A program made the translations under genes and the position numbers. The notes under the pieces were generated by a model. That model searched no databases. It was given only the letters and a program-made list of their open reading frames with translations, and was not told the DNA's origin. A stretch of DNA of 27,782 bases from positions 1 through 27,782 of the IMG/VR virus record IMGVR_UViG_3300032087_001057; one strand, written 5' to 3'. Within the stretch, counting starts at the first letter, position 1. Every line of letters begins with the position of its first letter. Positions 1 through 9,445 of the stretch are shown here, piece after piece. Source of the stretch: a virus.

Positions 1-2
1 GG

Positions 3-3000
3 GAAGTAAAGTATGCAGACCGCAGCCGCTTCACGAACAACCAGCGCAAACTGCGTGACTTGTGGAATGCAACGTCTGACGATGCCCGCGCAGAAATGGA
101 AGGCATCCCACCAGACGCAGCGCTAAACGAAGCTGGCTACGAAACAAGTCTTGGCCGTCCGATGACCCAAGTCGAAGCAAGTTTCATAGAGCTTACAGCG
201 GACACGACGCTGACCGAGAAAGAAACAGCGGCAATCTTATACGCAGGCAAAAAGACAGACCATATCAAGAAGATCGACGAGGTCACTGTCGCTGACCTTC
301 TTTATTACGAGATGGCTCTCAACAGCACACGCTGGCAGCGAAACCTTAACGAACACCGTGCAATCGGTGAAGCTATCAAATCACTGAACGAGGTGATGGA
401 TCGCATTGCACCAAACGGCATTAAACTTCCAAACGCCAAACGTGCCGATGCGATGCGCAAACTAGATGAAATCTTTGCTGGTGTCGGCACCGACGAGTTA
501 CAGCATGCACGAGAGTTCCTGACACGCATGGGCGGCGACAGAGCCGTCGCACCTGAATTAGGCACGTCTACACCTACCCCGACTATGACTGGCGTGTATG
601 AGTTCGGCGTACCAAGGGAAGATGGCATGACTGCTGTCACCGATTTGGGTGTATCGCAGCGTGTTGGCGTTAAGCAGACACCAACCAAGGTGTATCCGAA
701 CCCACGTCTGATGACCTTTTACCATGAGATGGCGCACTGGGCTTACTACAACATTCTGACCCACAAAGATCGCGCCGACTTCTGGAAGTCGATGGACAAA
801 TACTACACAGACGATGGCAAGCTGGACATTGATCTACTGGTCGCAAGTGTCCCGAAGGTCGACGAGAAGGGCGTCCCCCTTAACAACGCGCTTGAGGCAC
901 CAGCCGAACTGTTTGCCAACCAGTTCGAAGTCTTCATGGCCAACAAGATACGGGGCTATGCAACTGGGTCTGAAAGCTACTGGCGTCGCGTAACAAAGTA
1001 CATCCAAGCAGTGTTCGACCGCTACTTTGGTGGCGTGATGATCGACCCTGACCTAGAGCCGATGTTTGCAAAAATCCTCCCAGACGAGGAAAGCGGTGCA
1101 TTCGCGATGGGTAAAGACGCAGTGGCCAAGACGGACGCGGGCAAGACCTATAACCGTCGATACGCACAGATCAAGATGGACCGACAAGACCTGAAGGATG
1201 CCATCTTCGATGACAGCCCTGAAGGCATCGTCAACGCATCCAGAACAATCGTCGAAACGCTACTCACACTGGCACCTCGCGTACACATCGCAATGAAGCG
1301 CGGTACAACTGGCACTCTGATGCCTCTGATCCCAATGCGATCTATGATCCGTCAGCGCATTGATGACATCAGTGAAATTCTGTCAGGCAAACCATTCGAC
1401 TTTGACGCATACGACAAGGGTGAAATGCCACGCTGGATGATCGACGAAGGTTTGACCGCCGTCGATGACCCTACGGAAGCCGCAGACATGCTGCGTGACT
1501 TCTACTTCAATGGCTACAACGGTAAGTTCCAACCGTCCAACGGCATCCCTGCTGGCCCGAAAGGTCAGCCCATCAATAAGCAGTATACGTCTCTCGAAAA
1601 ACTGTTCGATATGATGGAGACCCGTCTGGAAGCGGCATACAAGAAAGCTGAAAGCGGAGACCTGCCACCATCAGCAACGCCGAAGTTGGATACAGACGTT
1701 GAGCCGTCTGAAAGACCAAACCCAATCAAGCGGAAAGCTGCCAAGAAGAAGCAACGCATCGAGAAAGCAGCGGATGCAGCAGCGGCAGCCGTTACTAAGA
1801 CGCCCGCAGCCAAACGTACAAGACGCAACCCCAAGTCTGGCCGCGTCGTTGACCCAGCATTTGCAGAGAGCTTGAAGACAAAAGAGCCTAACGAACTGCG
1901 CTCACTGTTCATCGAACACAAAGGCACAGAGCGTGGCGATCAGGTCGCATTCGAGCTTATGCACCGCGTCAAATCACAACCAGCATCTGCCTACAAAGAA
2001 GCTCGTATCACTAAAGAGATCAAGGCGATGAAGTCCGACGAGCTTGAGGCGACATTCCTCAATGGCCTCGAAACGGGCGACCAGAACACTGTAAACATGG
2101 CGATCACTGAGATGATGCGTCGCCAGATTAACAAGCGTCGCAGAAAAGAAGGCTTGCAAATCATCCAGCCTCGCATTCTGAAGCGCGATATTCTCCAAAA
2201 AGAGATCGACGACAACGTCGGGTTGGCACAAAGCGACGGTATCCCACCAGCAGCGCGGGCGTCTGTGCGTGAAATACTGGGTTACATCACACACCGTGAT
2301 CCAGAAATTCAGTACACCGCTCGCACCATGGCATATCGTATGCTAAACCTGATGGGTAAAACGTCACGCAAAGCACTTGGCGAAGCCAATGTGATGACAT
2401 CTGCTGACCTTGCGCGTCTGGCAAACACTGATCCGAATACAGTGGGTAACGCTGCATTTGCAGACTTCCGCGCTCCTGAGTTCCAGAAGCTGCGCAGCGA
2501 TCTACGCCGCATGGCTATTGGCCTCAACAAAGGCAAGGCAAACCCGTTCGATATGATGCACGAGATTGGCCACGTCATGGTGCGCTCTGGTGTTCTGGCA
2601 GACGACGAGATAGCAGCGATCCGCGAAGCCTACACACTGGCAAATGACACCACCAAGAAGCGCATTCAGACAGCATATGCTGGCAAGTATGCTGACCGCA
2701 CAGAAAACATAGACGATCTGCTTGCAGAAGAGTGGTTCTCAGAAGGTCTGGCCTACTACATGGCAGAGCGTGTGGCCAAGGGCGACATCCTTGAAGCTGC
2801 ACTTGATGGCAACATCGGCAACCTTCGCATGCGCAACTCATTCAGCCGTGCGATGGACAAGATGATCGAGTATATCGCATACGTCTTGAACGGAATGGTT
2901 GGCCGCAACGACATCAAGCAGCAGTATCGCCGCTTGTTCTTGTTCGGTGACATGTTCCAGACAAACACCACGCCACCACTGGCTACAGTAATCCGCCGCA

Positions 3001-6000
3001 CAAAGGGCTTGAACGCATCTTACGCAGCGGACGCTGTGGCTGACCACATCGCCAATAGCCCATCTGCGCGTCTGGCAAAGATACGCAACTTTGTTGGCGA
3101 CGGTATGAGCTACGACGCAAACAGCGGTACATTCCTAGAGTTTTACCACGGCACACCAAACGGCTGGGCGTTCAAGCGCAATACGAACCCAGACGTAATT
3201 CTTGGCGGGTCTGCTCGCGGACAAAAAGGTCCAGGGGTCTACTTGACACGGTCTGCTGCGGTCGCGTCTGAGGTCTATTCTCGCAAGCCCACATACGAAA
3301 ACTTGCTGGGCCAAATAAATAGACTGGTTGAAGAAGAAAAGATTGACGAGGAAACATCGGTCTACATGGTCGACGCTGCTCGCGATCTCATCAACACACG
3401 TCTGGCTCTATCGAAAGCACGTCGTAAATACTCTGAGTTCACACAGTTCAACCAAGAGAAAGAGAAGCGCGACCTTATCAAAGAGCGCATCGACTACTTC
3501 GTTGATGAAGAGCAGGAGCTTAACGATTACCTGATTGAGCGTGGTCTTCTGGTCGAGCCAATGGTTATCCCGACATTTGTGCGGGTGATGAACCCTGCGG
3601 ACTTCCGCACCAGAACGATCTATCAGCCAAACCAAGCTGGCATCCCATCACCAATGGCTAAGATATTCATCGACCATGGCGACATGATGCAAATATTCAG
3701 ACCAACGGCTCTGGATAGCTTTGCTCGTGACACGTCTTCACGTCGCTTGGACGGAGAGGAAATGTACCAACGCATCGTCCAACTCTACACCGAAAGTGGC
3801 TTCAGCAAGGAAGAAGGTCAGCGCATGCTGAATGAAGTCCTTGACGACAACGGCTACGACGGCATTCGCTCCACACACCGCAATAGCCTTGGCATTGAGG
3901 GTACAGAGCAGATGCCGAACGGAGAGTTTTACGAAGCATCAATGACCGAGTACGAAGCTCTGACTGTATTCGAGACATCTAACGTCAAGCATGTGGACGC
4001 AGACGAGTTCGATGACTTCGATGACCGTCTATTCTACCGTGCCTCTGAGGCTATGCCTCGCGGCACTGCTGGCTCTGTCACTGAAGCGATTATGAACCGC
4101 GCCATCAACAGAACGTCTGACGTCAACCCTGCTTCTCTTGGCGAGGTTATGGAGGGTGACGGCGTAAGCTCACCGATGACGTCTGCGATTATGTCTATGA
4201 TCCGTGGTCGCAAGCTCGATGTGAAAGAAGAGCAAGCAATGCGCAAGACGTCGCCATTCTGGTGGCTGCAATCACAGTCACAGCGGATGAAAGACCTTGG
4301 CGCACACTGGGTTGGTGATTGGTATAAGAACAATTTCCCATCACTGCACCAGAAGTTCGCATCTAAATACTTCCCGATCCACCACCAGCTTCGTGCGCTG
4401 CCAGACGCAGACGGCAAGGTACGAGCATGGGCGCGTGCTGCATCAGGCAGTGTCGGACAGGCGCAGCCAAAAAGTTATCAGCGCATCGTGAAGGCTTTGC
4501 GTCGCGGATACGACAAAGACGGCAACGAAACCCGCTATGTGAAGAACCTTTCAGATCAAGAACGTACCGTGTGGAACCAGATCAGAAACGCTCTGTCTGC
4601 CGAACGTGATGAGATGATCGCTAAAGGTATGTACGTCGGGGACCGTGGCCCCAACTACCTGCCACAAGTTTGGAACAAGGAGAAAATTCGTGACAACAAA
4701 CAAGAGTTTCTTGCCTCAATGGCTGACTATTTCCGAATGGAAAAAACGGCGCATGGCATTCTCGATTATACTGACGAACAGGCTGCTGATTTTGCGGATG
4801 GACTGTTTGCGACTTTGGCTGAAGACGGGGCAGATGGTGTCTTCGTTCCGATCCAAGGTGGCTCGCGCAATCCGAAGTTTGAGAACGTAGACTTCAGTCG
4901 TATCATCGAACTAGAGAAGTATCCTGCCGCAATGGATAGCCTAGAGAAGTTCCTTGAGGACGATCTCGAAGCATTGCTGGTTAAATACTTTGAAGGATCA
5001 TCGCGTCGCATCAACCATGCGGAGCAGATGGGCATCAATAGCCACGCATTCTACGACTACATTCTGGCCGCAGACGCAGGTCGTGAAGGTATCATCCGCC
5101 TGCTGACAACAGCGAAGGACTTCCGTAAGGACATCCGAGCCATCAGCGAGAGCGGATACCCAGAGTACGCCACTCTGTCAGACGTCGTGCGTATGCCATT
5201 TGAAGGGAAAGAGGGACAAGCCGCAGAGTTTGTGGACAACCTGATCCGCGTCAGTAACGACGATGGTGCAGGCGCTGCTCGCAAAATGCTAGAGACCATC
5301 GCTCCGATGGACCCAGACGGGACAATCCCGCTGGCGTACAAGCGTCGTGCAGACGCAATAATTGGCGCACTGACAGACTACAAAGGTCAGAAGGTAAACT
5401 GGAAGCCAAGTGACTTCGAGTTTATGGAAAACTCTATGCGCGTCGCTATGAAGAAGCCACAAACTGGCACTGGTTCTCGCGGCATGATGAACTTCAGCCG
5501 TGCAATGCGCAGCTTCAACAGCGTCACACTGCTTGGCTTCACGACCCTGACGTCTTTGGGTGACTTGGTACTACCAATCATCCGCTCTGGTTCATTCACA
5601 GACTGGGCGAAGGGCGTACACAAGTGGAAGTCTGATCCAGAATACGCACAGTTCATCCACGATACTGGCGTCGCAATGGAGAACATCGTCCACGAACGCA
5701 TGGTTCACATGTACGGTGCGGTTGATGGCAAGCTGACCAACGCATTCTTCAACGCAACAATGCTGACACCATGGACTGACATGAACCGTCAGATCGCAGG
5801 TGCCACTGGCTACGAAGCGATGAAGACAATGCAGCGCAAAGCTCGCAAGCACTACAAGGAAGGTTTGCCAATCGGCGAGCAGCCTGTTCAGTACAAGACA
5901 GCAGCACGCTTCCTCAACACATATGGCCTTGGTGATTACCTACCAAGTGGTGTGAACAAGGGCATCAGTCTTGGGGATCGCAAGTTGATGGGCAGTGACC

Positions 6001-6737
6001 CAGCTTTGGGACAAGCTCTCATAAAGTTTGCAGACGAAGCTATCTTCCAGCCAAATCCAAACGACATCCCGCTATGGGCGCAAACACCATGGGGTTCGAT
6101 GATCTTCCAACTGAAGTCATTCCCACTGATGATGACACGTCTTGGCAAGCACGTCGTGGACGAGGCTATGAAAGGCAACGTCAAACCTCTGGCATACTTT
6201 GCAACTCTCGGACCTGCCTTCGGTATGGGTGCGCTGGCAGCCAAAGACATCGTGCAGATGCGTGGTGGCGACGACGAGCGCAGCCCAGAGCTACGCCGCC
6301 GCAACATCCTCAAGGCTCTTGGCTACGACGAGAAAGTCCACGGCAACGAGCAAGACTTCCTTGGCTGGTATGTCGAAGGGATGATGATGATGGGTGGCCT
6401 CGGTCTTATCGGCGACGTCATGCACAGCGCAGTTACTCAAGTGGACAACGGTGCATACGGTAAAATCCGCATCGCATCCACGATAGCTGGCCCATCCTTC
6501 GGTGCATTCATGTCTGCGGTAGACGTGGGTGCTGGAGCCAAGGACGCAATGGTTGGCGGGGACAACAGCAATGCCAAAGAGCGCAGCGCAGTACGCGAAA
6601 TGGCCACAAGGATACCAGTTGTTGGCGGCATTCGAGCCGCACGAGAGGGCATTGTCGACACCCTAGCAGGGGAACCTGATGGCGGCAGACGCAAGAAGAA
6701 CCCATGGCAGACAAGCTGGAGTAGCGGTTGGAAGTAA
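3..6737 (+). CDS. Giant virion-associated polyvalent protein (5' end outside window)
   Basis: The frame is open to the left edge, so the true start lies outside; at least 2244 residues are encoded here. Two zincin-type motifs are visible: HEMAH (nt 723-737) with a following E-rich AEPLF-like helix near nt 894-930, and HEIGH (nt 2559-2573) followed by an EEWFSEG segment near nt 2730. A third region resembles ADP-ribosyltransferases: YHGT at nt 3144-3155, GPGVYLT near 3228-3248, GYDGI near 3850, and a final acidic EALTVF segment near 3954, which would give an H-Y-E triad. A Lys/Ala-rich linker sits near nt 1720-1840. The C-terminal ~450 residues hold hydrophobic helices and Met/Gly-rich stretches. 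Its place directly before the lysis genes fits a protein ejected with the genome, as in polyvalent proteins of phages. The exact targets are unknown. Confidence 0.85.
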   Translation, partial: EVKYADRSRFTNNQRKLRDLWNATSDDARAEMEGIPPDAALNEAGYETSLGRPMTQVEASFIELTADTTLTEKETAAILYAGKKTDHIKKIDEVTVADLLYYEMALNSTRWQRNLNEHRAIGEAIKSLNEVMDRIAPNGIKLPNAKRADAMRKLDEIFAGVGTDELQHAREFLTRMGGDRAVAPELGTSTPTPTMTGVYEFGVPREDGMTAVTDLGVSQRVGVKQTPTKVYPNPRLMTFYHEMAHWAYYNILTHKDRADFWKSMDKYYTDDGKLDIDLLVASVPKVDEKGVPLNNALEAPAELFANQFEVFMANKIRGYATGSESYWRRVTKYIQAVFDRYFGGVMIDPDLEPMFAKILPDEESGAFAMGKDAVAKTDAGKTYNRRYAQIKMDRQDLKDAIFDDSPEGIVNASRTIVETLLTLAPRVHIAMKRGTTGTLMPLIPMRSMIRQRIDDISEILSGKPFDFDAYDKGEMPRWMIDEGLTAVDDPTEAADMLRDFYFNGYNGKFQPSNGIPAGPKGQPINKQYTSLEKLFDMMETRLEAAYKKAESGDLPPSATPKLDTDVEPSERPNPIKRKAAKKKQRIEKAADAAAAAVTKTPAAKRTRRNPKSGRVVDPAFAESLKTKEPNELRSLFIEHKGTERGDQVAFELMHRVKSQPASAYKEARITKEIKAMKSDELEATFLNGLETGDQNTVNMAITEMMRRQINKRRRKEGLQIIQPRILKRDILQKEIDDNVGLAQSDGIPPAARASVREILGYITHRDPEIQYTARTMAYRMLNLMGKTSRKALGEANVMTSADLARLANTDPNTVGNAAFADFRAPEFQKLRSDLRRMAIGLNKGKANPFDMMHEIGHVMVRSGVLADDEIAAIREAYTLANDTTKKRIQTAYAGKYADRTENIDDLLAEEWFSEGLAYYMAERVAKGDILEAALDGNIGNLRMRNSFSRAMDKMIEYIAYVLNGMVGRNDIKQQYRRLFLFGDMFQTNTTPPLATVIRRTKGLNASYAADAVADHIANSPSARLAKIRNFVGDGMSYDANSGTFLEFYHGTPNGWAFKRNTNPDVILGGSARGQKGPGVYLTRSAAVASEVYSRKPTYENLLGQINRLVEEEKIDEETSVYMVDAARDLINTRLALSKARRKYSEFTQFNQEKEKRDLIKERIDYFVDEEQELNDYLIERGLLVEPMVIPTFVRVMNPADFRTRTIYQPNQAGIPSPMAKIFIDHGDMMQIFRPTALDSFARDTSSRRLDGEEMYQRIVQLYTESGFSKEEGQRMLNEVLDDNGYDGIRSTHRNSLGIEGTEQMPNGEFYEASMTEYEALTVFETSNVKHVDADEFDDFDDRLFYRASEAMPRGTAGSVTEAIMNRAINRTSDVNPASLGEVMEGDGVSSPMTSAIMSMIRGRKLDVKEEQAMRKTSPFWWLQSQSQRMKDLGAHWVGDWYKNNFPSLHQKFASKYFPIHHQLRALPDADGKVRAWARAASGSVGQAQPKSYQRIVKALRRGYDKDGNETRYVKNLSDQERTVWNQIRNALSAERDEMIAKGMYVGDRGPNYLPQVWNKEKIRDNKQEFLASMADYFRMEKTAHGILDYTDEQAADFADGLFATLAEDGADGVFVPIQGGSRNPKFENVDFSRIIELEKYPAAMDSLEKFLEDDLEALLVKYFEGSSRRINHAEQMGINSHAFYDYILAADAGREGIIRLLTTAKDFRKDIRAISESGYPEYATLSDVVRMPFEGKEGQAAEFVDNLIRVSNDDGAGAARKMLETIAPMDPDGTIPLAYKRRADAIIGALTDYKGQKVNWKPSDFEFMENSMRVAMKKPQTGTGSRGMMNFSRAMRSFNSVTLLGFTTLTSLGDLVLPIIRSGSFTDWAKGVHKWKSDPEYAQFIHDTGVAMENIVHERMVHMYGAVDGKLTNAFFNATMLTPWTDMNRQIAGATGYEAMKTMQRKARKHYKEGLPIGEQPVQYKTAARFLNTYGLGDYLPSGVNKGISLGDRKLMGSDPALGQALIKFADEAIFQPNPNDIPLWAQTPWGSMIFQLKSFPLMMTRLGKHVVDEAMKGNVKPLAYFATLGPAFGMGALAAKDIVQMRGGDDERSPELRRRNILKALGYDEKVHGNEQDFLGWYVEGMMMMGGLGLIGDVMHSAVTQVDNGAYGKIRIASTIAGPSFGAFMSAVDVGAGAKDAMVGGDNSNAKERSAVREMATRIPVVGGIRAAREGIVDTLAGEPDGGRRKKNPWQTSWSSGWK

Positions 6738-6740
6738 TGG

Positions 6741-6935
6741 GTGTGGATAAACGAACGAAAAGGAAAGTGGAGGATATACGACGGTAGCGGAAGAATTGTC
6801 GTCATCTCAAGAGACAAGAGGGCTGCCATCAAATATGCAAAGGAGCAACTCAATGGCAATAGCTATGGAAAAAATACTGGCGTGGAAACTTCTGCCACGG
6901 ATAATGATGGCAGTGATGACGTGGATGTACATTGA
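6741..6935 (+). CDS. Small hypothetical protein before the holin genes
   Basis: This 64-residue ORF uses a GTG start just after the stop of the giant gene. The N-terminal half reads as a compact basic domain (WRIYDGSGRIVVISRDK then a helix AAIKYAKEQL), while the C-terminal third is polar and acidic. It overlaps the start of the following membrane protein by 83 bases in another frame. I do not recognise a family. A good Shine-Dalgarno is not obvious; GGAAG lies about ten bases upstream. It could be real because the first 40 residues look protein-like, or a chance ORF in the leader of the lysis genes. Confidence 0.45.
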   Translation: MWINERKGKWRIYDGSGRIVVISRDKRAAIKYAKEQLNGNSYGKNTGVETSATDNDGSDDVDVH

Positions 6936-7059
6936 AGTCTTGTGGTGGTTCATGGACCTGCCGCCAGACGCAATGACATCGCAGGCCACAGCCCTTACCG
7001 CAACAGTTACTGGCGCAATGACAGGTGCATTCGCCGTCTGGTTAGGACATGAGAAATGA
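6853..7059 (+). CDS. Small membrane protein, putative holin component
   Basis: The chosen ATG has AAGGAG eight bases upstream (6840-6845), which favours it over the upstream in-frame ATG at 6796. The 68-residue product has two hydrophobic stretches, around residues 9-32 (IMMAVMTWMYIEVLWWF) and 45-64 (ALTATVTGAMTGAFAVWLG), separated by a short polar PPDAM turn. It overlaps the next gene by ATGA and is followed by a GTA-type holin and an endolysin. Small two-helix proteins in this place often serve as holins or antiholins in the inner membrane. The role is inferred from topology and context only. Confidence 0.7.
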   Translation: MAIAMEKILAWKLLPRIMMAVMTWMYIEVLWWFMDLPPDAMTSQATALTATVTGAMTGAFAVWLGHEK

Positions 7060-7439
7060 TACAAGCAATTCTCGGACCTATCGCAAGTCTGGCTGGCAGT
7101 TGGCTAGACGCAAAGACAACAAAGCAGGCAGCCGAAGCAAAGCTGAAGCTAACTGAGGCAGAAGCGAAAGCGAAAATTCTCTTGTCAGAAAAGACCTCGG
7201 TCGCTGACTGGGAACGGATCATGGCAGAAGGCACGCAGAACTCGTGGAAAGACGAGGTTGTAACTGTAATCGTCCTCATTCCCGTCGTGCTTTGTTTTGT
7301 CCCAGGCTTTGAAGACGTCGTCAAGACGGGCTTCGAACGTCTGAACGAACTTCCCGAATGGTATCAGTACCTAGTTTACGTCGTCTGCCTAGCAGCGGTC
7401 GGCATTCGTGGAACCAAAATGTTTATGGGTAAAAAATAA
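7056..7439 (+). CDS. Holin of the GTA 3TM type
   Basis: The 127-residue protein starts with an amphipathic helix, has an Ala/Lys/Glu helical region (residues 20-48), a WKDE motif before a membrane helix (VVTVIVLIPVVLCFVPGF, about 68-85), and a last membrane helix (QYLVYVVCLAAVGIRG, about 104-119). The WKDE-membrane-helix-Pro-Gly-F pattern and C-terminal GIRG resemble the holin family described from gene transfer agents and marine phages. Holins make the inner-membrane lesions that let endolysin reach the peptidoglycan. It is coupled by ATGA to the previous membrane protein and lies ten bases before the endolysin start. No family search was run. Confidence 0.75.
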   Translation: MIQAILGPIASLAGSWLDAKTTKQAAEAKLKLTEAEAKAKILLSEKTSVADWERIMAEGTQNSWKDEVVTVIVLIPVVLCFVPGFEDVVKTGFERLNELPEWYQYLVYVVCLAAVGIRGTKMFMGKK

Positions 7440-7449
7440 GGAGCAAGTT

Positions 7450-7947
7450 ATGAGTTGGAAATTTGGCGGAAGAAGTTTGCGAATGCTGGAAGGCGTCCAC
7501 CCCTCACTGGTAGAAGCAGCACACAAAGGTCTTGAGCGTTGTGAGGTTGACTTCGGTGTCACATGTGGCACTCGAACACTGGCACAACAGATGGAAAACA
7601 TCCGCAAGGGTAGGTCAAAAACCAAGAAGTCTTACCACCTGATTGATTGGGATTGGGATTGGGATCGCACCAAAGACGGGATGTCTCACGCTATAGACTG
7701 CGTGGCCTATGATGGCTCAGACGTCGTCTGGGAAATGCCATACTATTTCAAGATTGGTGACGCATTGATCTCAGCAATGAGAGAAGTCGGCGGCATCAAG
7801 TTGCAGTGGGGTAGCGCGTGGCACATCCCAGACATGTGTGAGTACGATGGAGATATGAAGAAAGCGTATAACGAATACGTTGATCTACGCAGGTCGCAGG
7901 GCCGCACTCCCTTCACGGATGGGCCACACTTCCAAATCAGGATTTAG
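7450..7947 (+). CDS. Endolysin, M15-type L-Ala-D-Glu / DD-peptidase
   Basis: The ATG at 7450 follows TAAGGAG; the ORF is open further upstream but this start is better placed. The 165-residue protein matches the M15/VanY-like phage endolysin plan: an N-terminal helix (LVEAAHKGLERC), TCGTRTLAQQ, a metal motif region with S61-H63 and H80-A-I-D83, a GSAW segment (121-124), and the terminal DGPHFQI (H160) typical of the last zinc ligand. It would cut peptide stems of the cell wall at lysis. Unusual is a dozen-residue insertion carrying (Asp-Trp)3 between H63 and the AxD part of the usual SxHxxGxAxD signature. The gene ends 11 bases inside the convergent minus-strand gene. Confidence 0.88.
   Translation: MSWKFGGRSLRMLEGVHPSLVEAAHKGLERCEVDFGVTCGTRTLAQQMENIRKGRSKTKKSYHLIDWDWDWDRTKDGMSHAIDCVAYDGSDVVWEMPYYFKIGDALISAMREVGGIKLQWGSAWHIPDMCEYDGDMKKAYNEYVDLRRSQGRTPFTDGPHFQIRI
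7645..7662 (+). repeat. Hexanucleotide tandem repeat GATTGG x3 in the endolysin
   Basis: Three perfect GATTGG units, followed by a degenerate fourth (GATCGC), encode Asp-Trp repeats at residues 66-71. The repeat unit is a multiple of three, so slippage would change the loop length without breaking the frame. Confidence 0.9.
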
Positions 7948-8269
7948 TTTTTCCGAGAGCTTCATTGAGGCGGGACTGACGTTCTGCCTCATTGGTTATA
8001 AACTCTCCACCTAGTGCGCTGTAGCCACATTTGTCGACCCAACTATCAGAATGGTCCAGAGAGTTTAATAGTCTGGACGTCTTCATCCAGTCTAGCATAA
8101 GCGCAACGTGTTGCGCGGAAAGGTAGCCATGGGTCGTAAGCGCAGATCGAAGAATAATATTCCACCCTTCCGCTATACGGTCGAAGTTATCGTGTGCGTC
8201 TCCATAATCTTGAGCGCGTTGGCCGTTAATATACTCGCCAGCTTTCTCTAAAACTTCAGTCCTGTTCAT
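7937..8269 (-). CDS. DUF6378-like phage protein
   Basis: I place the start at the ATG giving MNRTEVLEKAG because a GAGG lies six bases upstream and this N-terminus matches the usual one; an ATG 12 bases further up is also open. The ~110-residue product carries the family hallmarks RAQDYG, NFDRIAEGW, HVALMLDWMKTSRL and DSWVDKCGYSALGGE. Proteins of this type are common in phages and are all-helical, resembling MazG-type folds in pattern, but the activity is not established. It is the last gene of the minus-strand recombination operon, overlapping the previous gene by 14 bases and the endolysin end by 11. Confidence 0.82.
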   Translation of the reverse strand: MNRTEVLEKAGEYINGQRAQDYGDAHDNFDRIAEGWNIILRSALTTHGYLSAQHVALMLDWMKTSRLLNSLDHSDSWVDKCGYSALGGEFITNEAERQSRLNEALGKTKS

Positions 8270-8558
8270 TGGTTGCCTCATAATCTACGAGCCACTTGAA
8301 CCGCATCTTGAGTGCATCAATCTCAGCCTCAACCAAACGAACATCATGCTTGCGCTGTGAGATGTCACTGCGGACACGCTTGCGTTTGTCCTTTGCTTTC
8401 ACGGTCTCATCGCTCGTCTGAGGGTTCGCGTCTTGCAGATCGACAATGCGTTCTGAAATACTCATTACTTCGTCTTCCATGTCATTGACGTCTTTCAGAA
8501 TGGCAGACCTTTTCTGAGACAGCTTTGTAAACTCTTCTAATATATCCTTGAACTTCAT
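8256..8558 (-). CDS. Coiled-coil hypothetical protein
   Basis: The 100-residue ORF starts at ATG 8558 with AAGGAA eight bases upstream; the longer open frame above it overlaps the nuclease gene and is not needed. The sequence is almost entirely charged helices with heptad patterns (FKDILEEFTKL, ISERIVDLQD, VRLVEAEIDALKMRFKWL), so an antiparallel or dimeric coiled coil is likely. It begins four bases after the stop of the nuclease, implying cotranscription and possibly a partner role. No family is recognised. Confidence 0.75.
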   Translation of the reverse strand: MKFKDILEEFTKLSQKRSAILKDVNDMEDEVMSISERIVDLQDANPQTSDETVKAKDKRKRVRSDISQRKHDVRLVEAEIDALKMRFKWLVDYEATNEQD

Positions 8559-8562
8559 ACGG

Positions 8563-9384
8563 CTATTCCTTCGGCAGCGGCTCGTATACTTCGTAGTCGC
8601 CGCACGGTGCGTTGGCTTCTTTATCGTGTTTGTCACAGTGCCAAGCGCCACTTGGGTGTGCGGAAGAAAAGCGACATGTTCCGCATCGTACTGGAACGTC
8701 CATACCTTCCCAACATACGCCACGTTTGAAGCATCCCTTGCATCTCCAATCAGTCCCGTCGTCGCTGATCTTTCTTGACTTGCCAAGGATTGATCTTTCG
8801 ATCCGCTCTTTGATGTGAGCAAACTCAAATTCGTCATAATTTACTAGCTCCGCATGATAGTCGCAGTTGTTCTTGTTGATGGCTATGAACAAAGTCTGCG
8901 TCATATCGGACATGCCCATCATCATCTGCACCTGTCCGAAATATTGTGGGTGAGATGACTTCACCCCATTCTTTTTAAACTTGTTGAAACTTGCATCGTT
9001 CATCGACTTGATCTCCAAGACGCGGACGATGCCATCATCCAACTCAACGTGGCCGTCCATATGGCAGACGATGTGACCACCCCACGCTTCGTATGTATGC
9101 TGTCTGTTTGTAAGGCCGTCGACTTCCCAGACGCGGATGTCTGCCTTCCTCTTTAGGTCTTTGACGACTTCGTCTTCGAGGATGTGGCCCAACTGGAATA
9201 TGCGCTTGAGGCGAGGGTCTGGCTCAACATTTGGAAATCCGCGCAAGTTGAAAGCGATTGCGGCATCACAGGCGTGTCCGATAATTGACGCGCCAATGTA
9301 TTCTCTGGCTTTTTCTTCTCGTTTGTCATTGTCGTAACCTTCGTCGATTGCGAAGACCACTTCTTCTGCTGTTTTAACCTGCAC
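8563..9384 (-). CDS. PD-(D/E)XK nuclease with Cas4/AddB-like cysteines
   Basis: The 273-residue protein has the RecB-nuclease pattern: a GHILEDEVV helix (66-74), HMDGHVE with D110, LEIK with E124 and K126, and a later YFGQVQMMM helix with Q151. One Cys in the N-terminal helix (C39) plus C215, C218 and C224 near the end match the spacing logic of Fe-S nucleases such as Cas4 and AddB. A further C-terminal zinc-ribbon-like part has C234, C237, C250 and C261. A 5'-3' exonuclease role making single-stranded tails for the neighbouring SSB-like and Sak4-like proteins is likely. The start is GTG with AGGG upstream; no better ATG is available. Confidence 0.82.
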   Translation of the reverse strand: MQVKTAEEVVFAIDEGYDNDKREEKAREYIGASIIGHACDAAIAFNLRGFPNVEPDPRLKRIFQLGHILEDEVVKDLKRKADIRVWEVDGLTNRQHTYEAWGGHIVCHMDGHVELDDGIVRVLEIKSMNDASFNKFKKNGVKSSHPQYFGQVQMMMGMSDMTQTLFIAINKNNCDYHAELVNYDEFEFAHIKERIERSILGKSRKISDDGTDWRCKGCFKRGVCWEGMDVPVRCGTCRFSSAHPSGAWHCDKHDKEANAPCGDYEVYEPLPKE

Positions 9385-9413
9385 TGCTTCGCGCCCTATG
9401 TTTATAATTTAAG

Positions 9414-9436
9414 AGAGGGGCAAGCTGCCCCCCTCT
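9414..9436 (-). terminator. GC-rich hairpin after the SSB-like gene
   Basis: AGAGGGG pairs perfectly with CCCCTCT around a short loop, and on the minus strand it is followed by CTTAAATTATAAAC, an AT-rich tail rather than a pure U-run. It lies between the SSB-like gene and the nuclease, so it may attenuate transcription into the nuclease. Confidence 0.45.
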
Positions 9437-9445
9437 GTATGGCAT

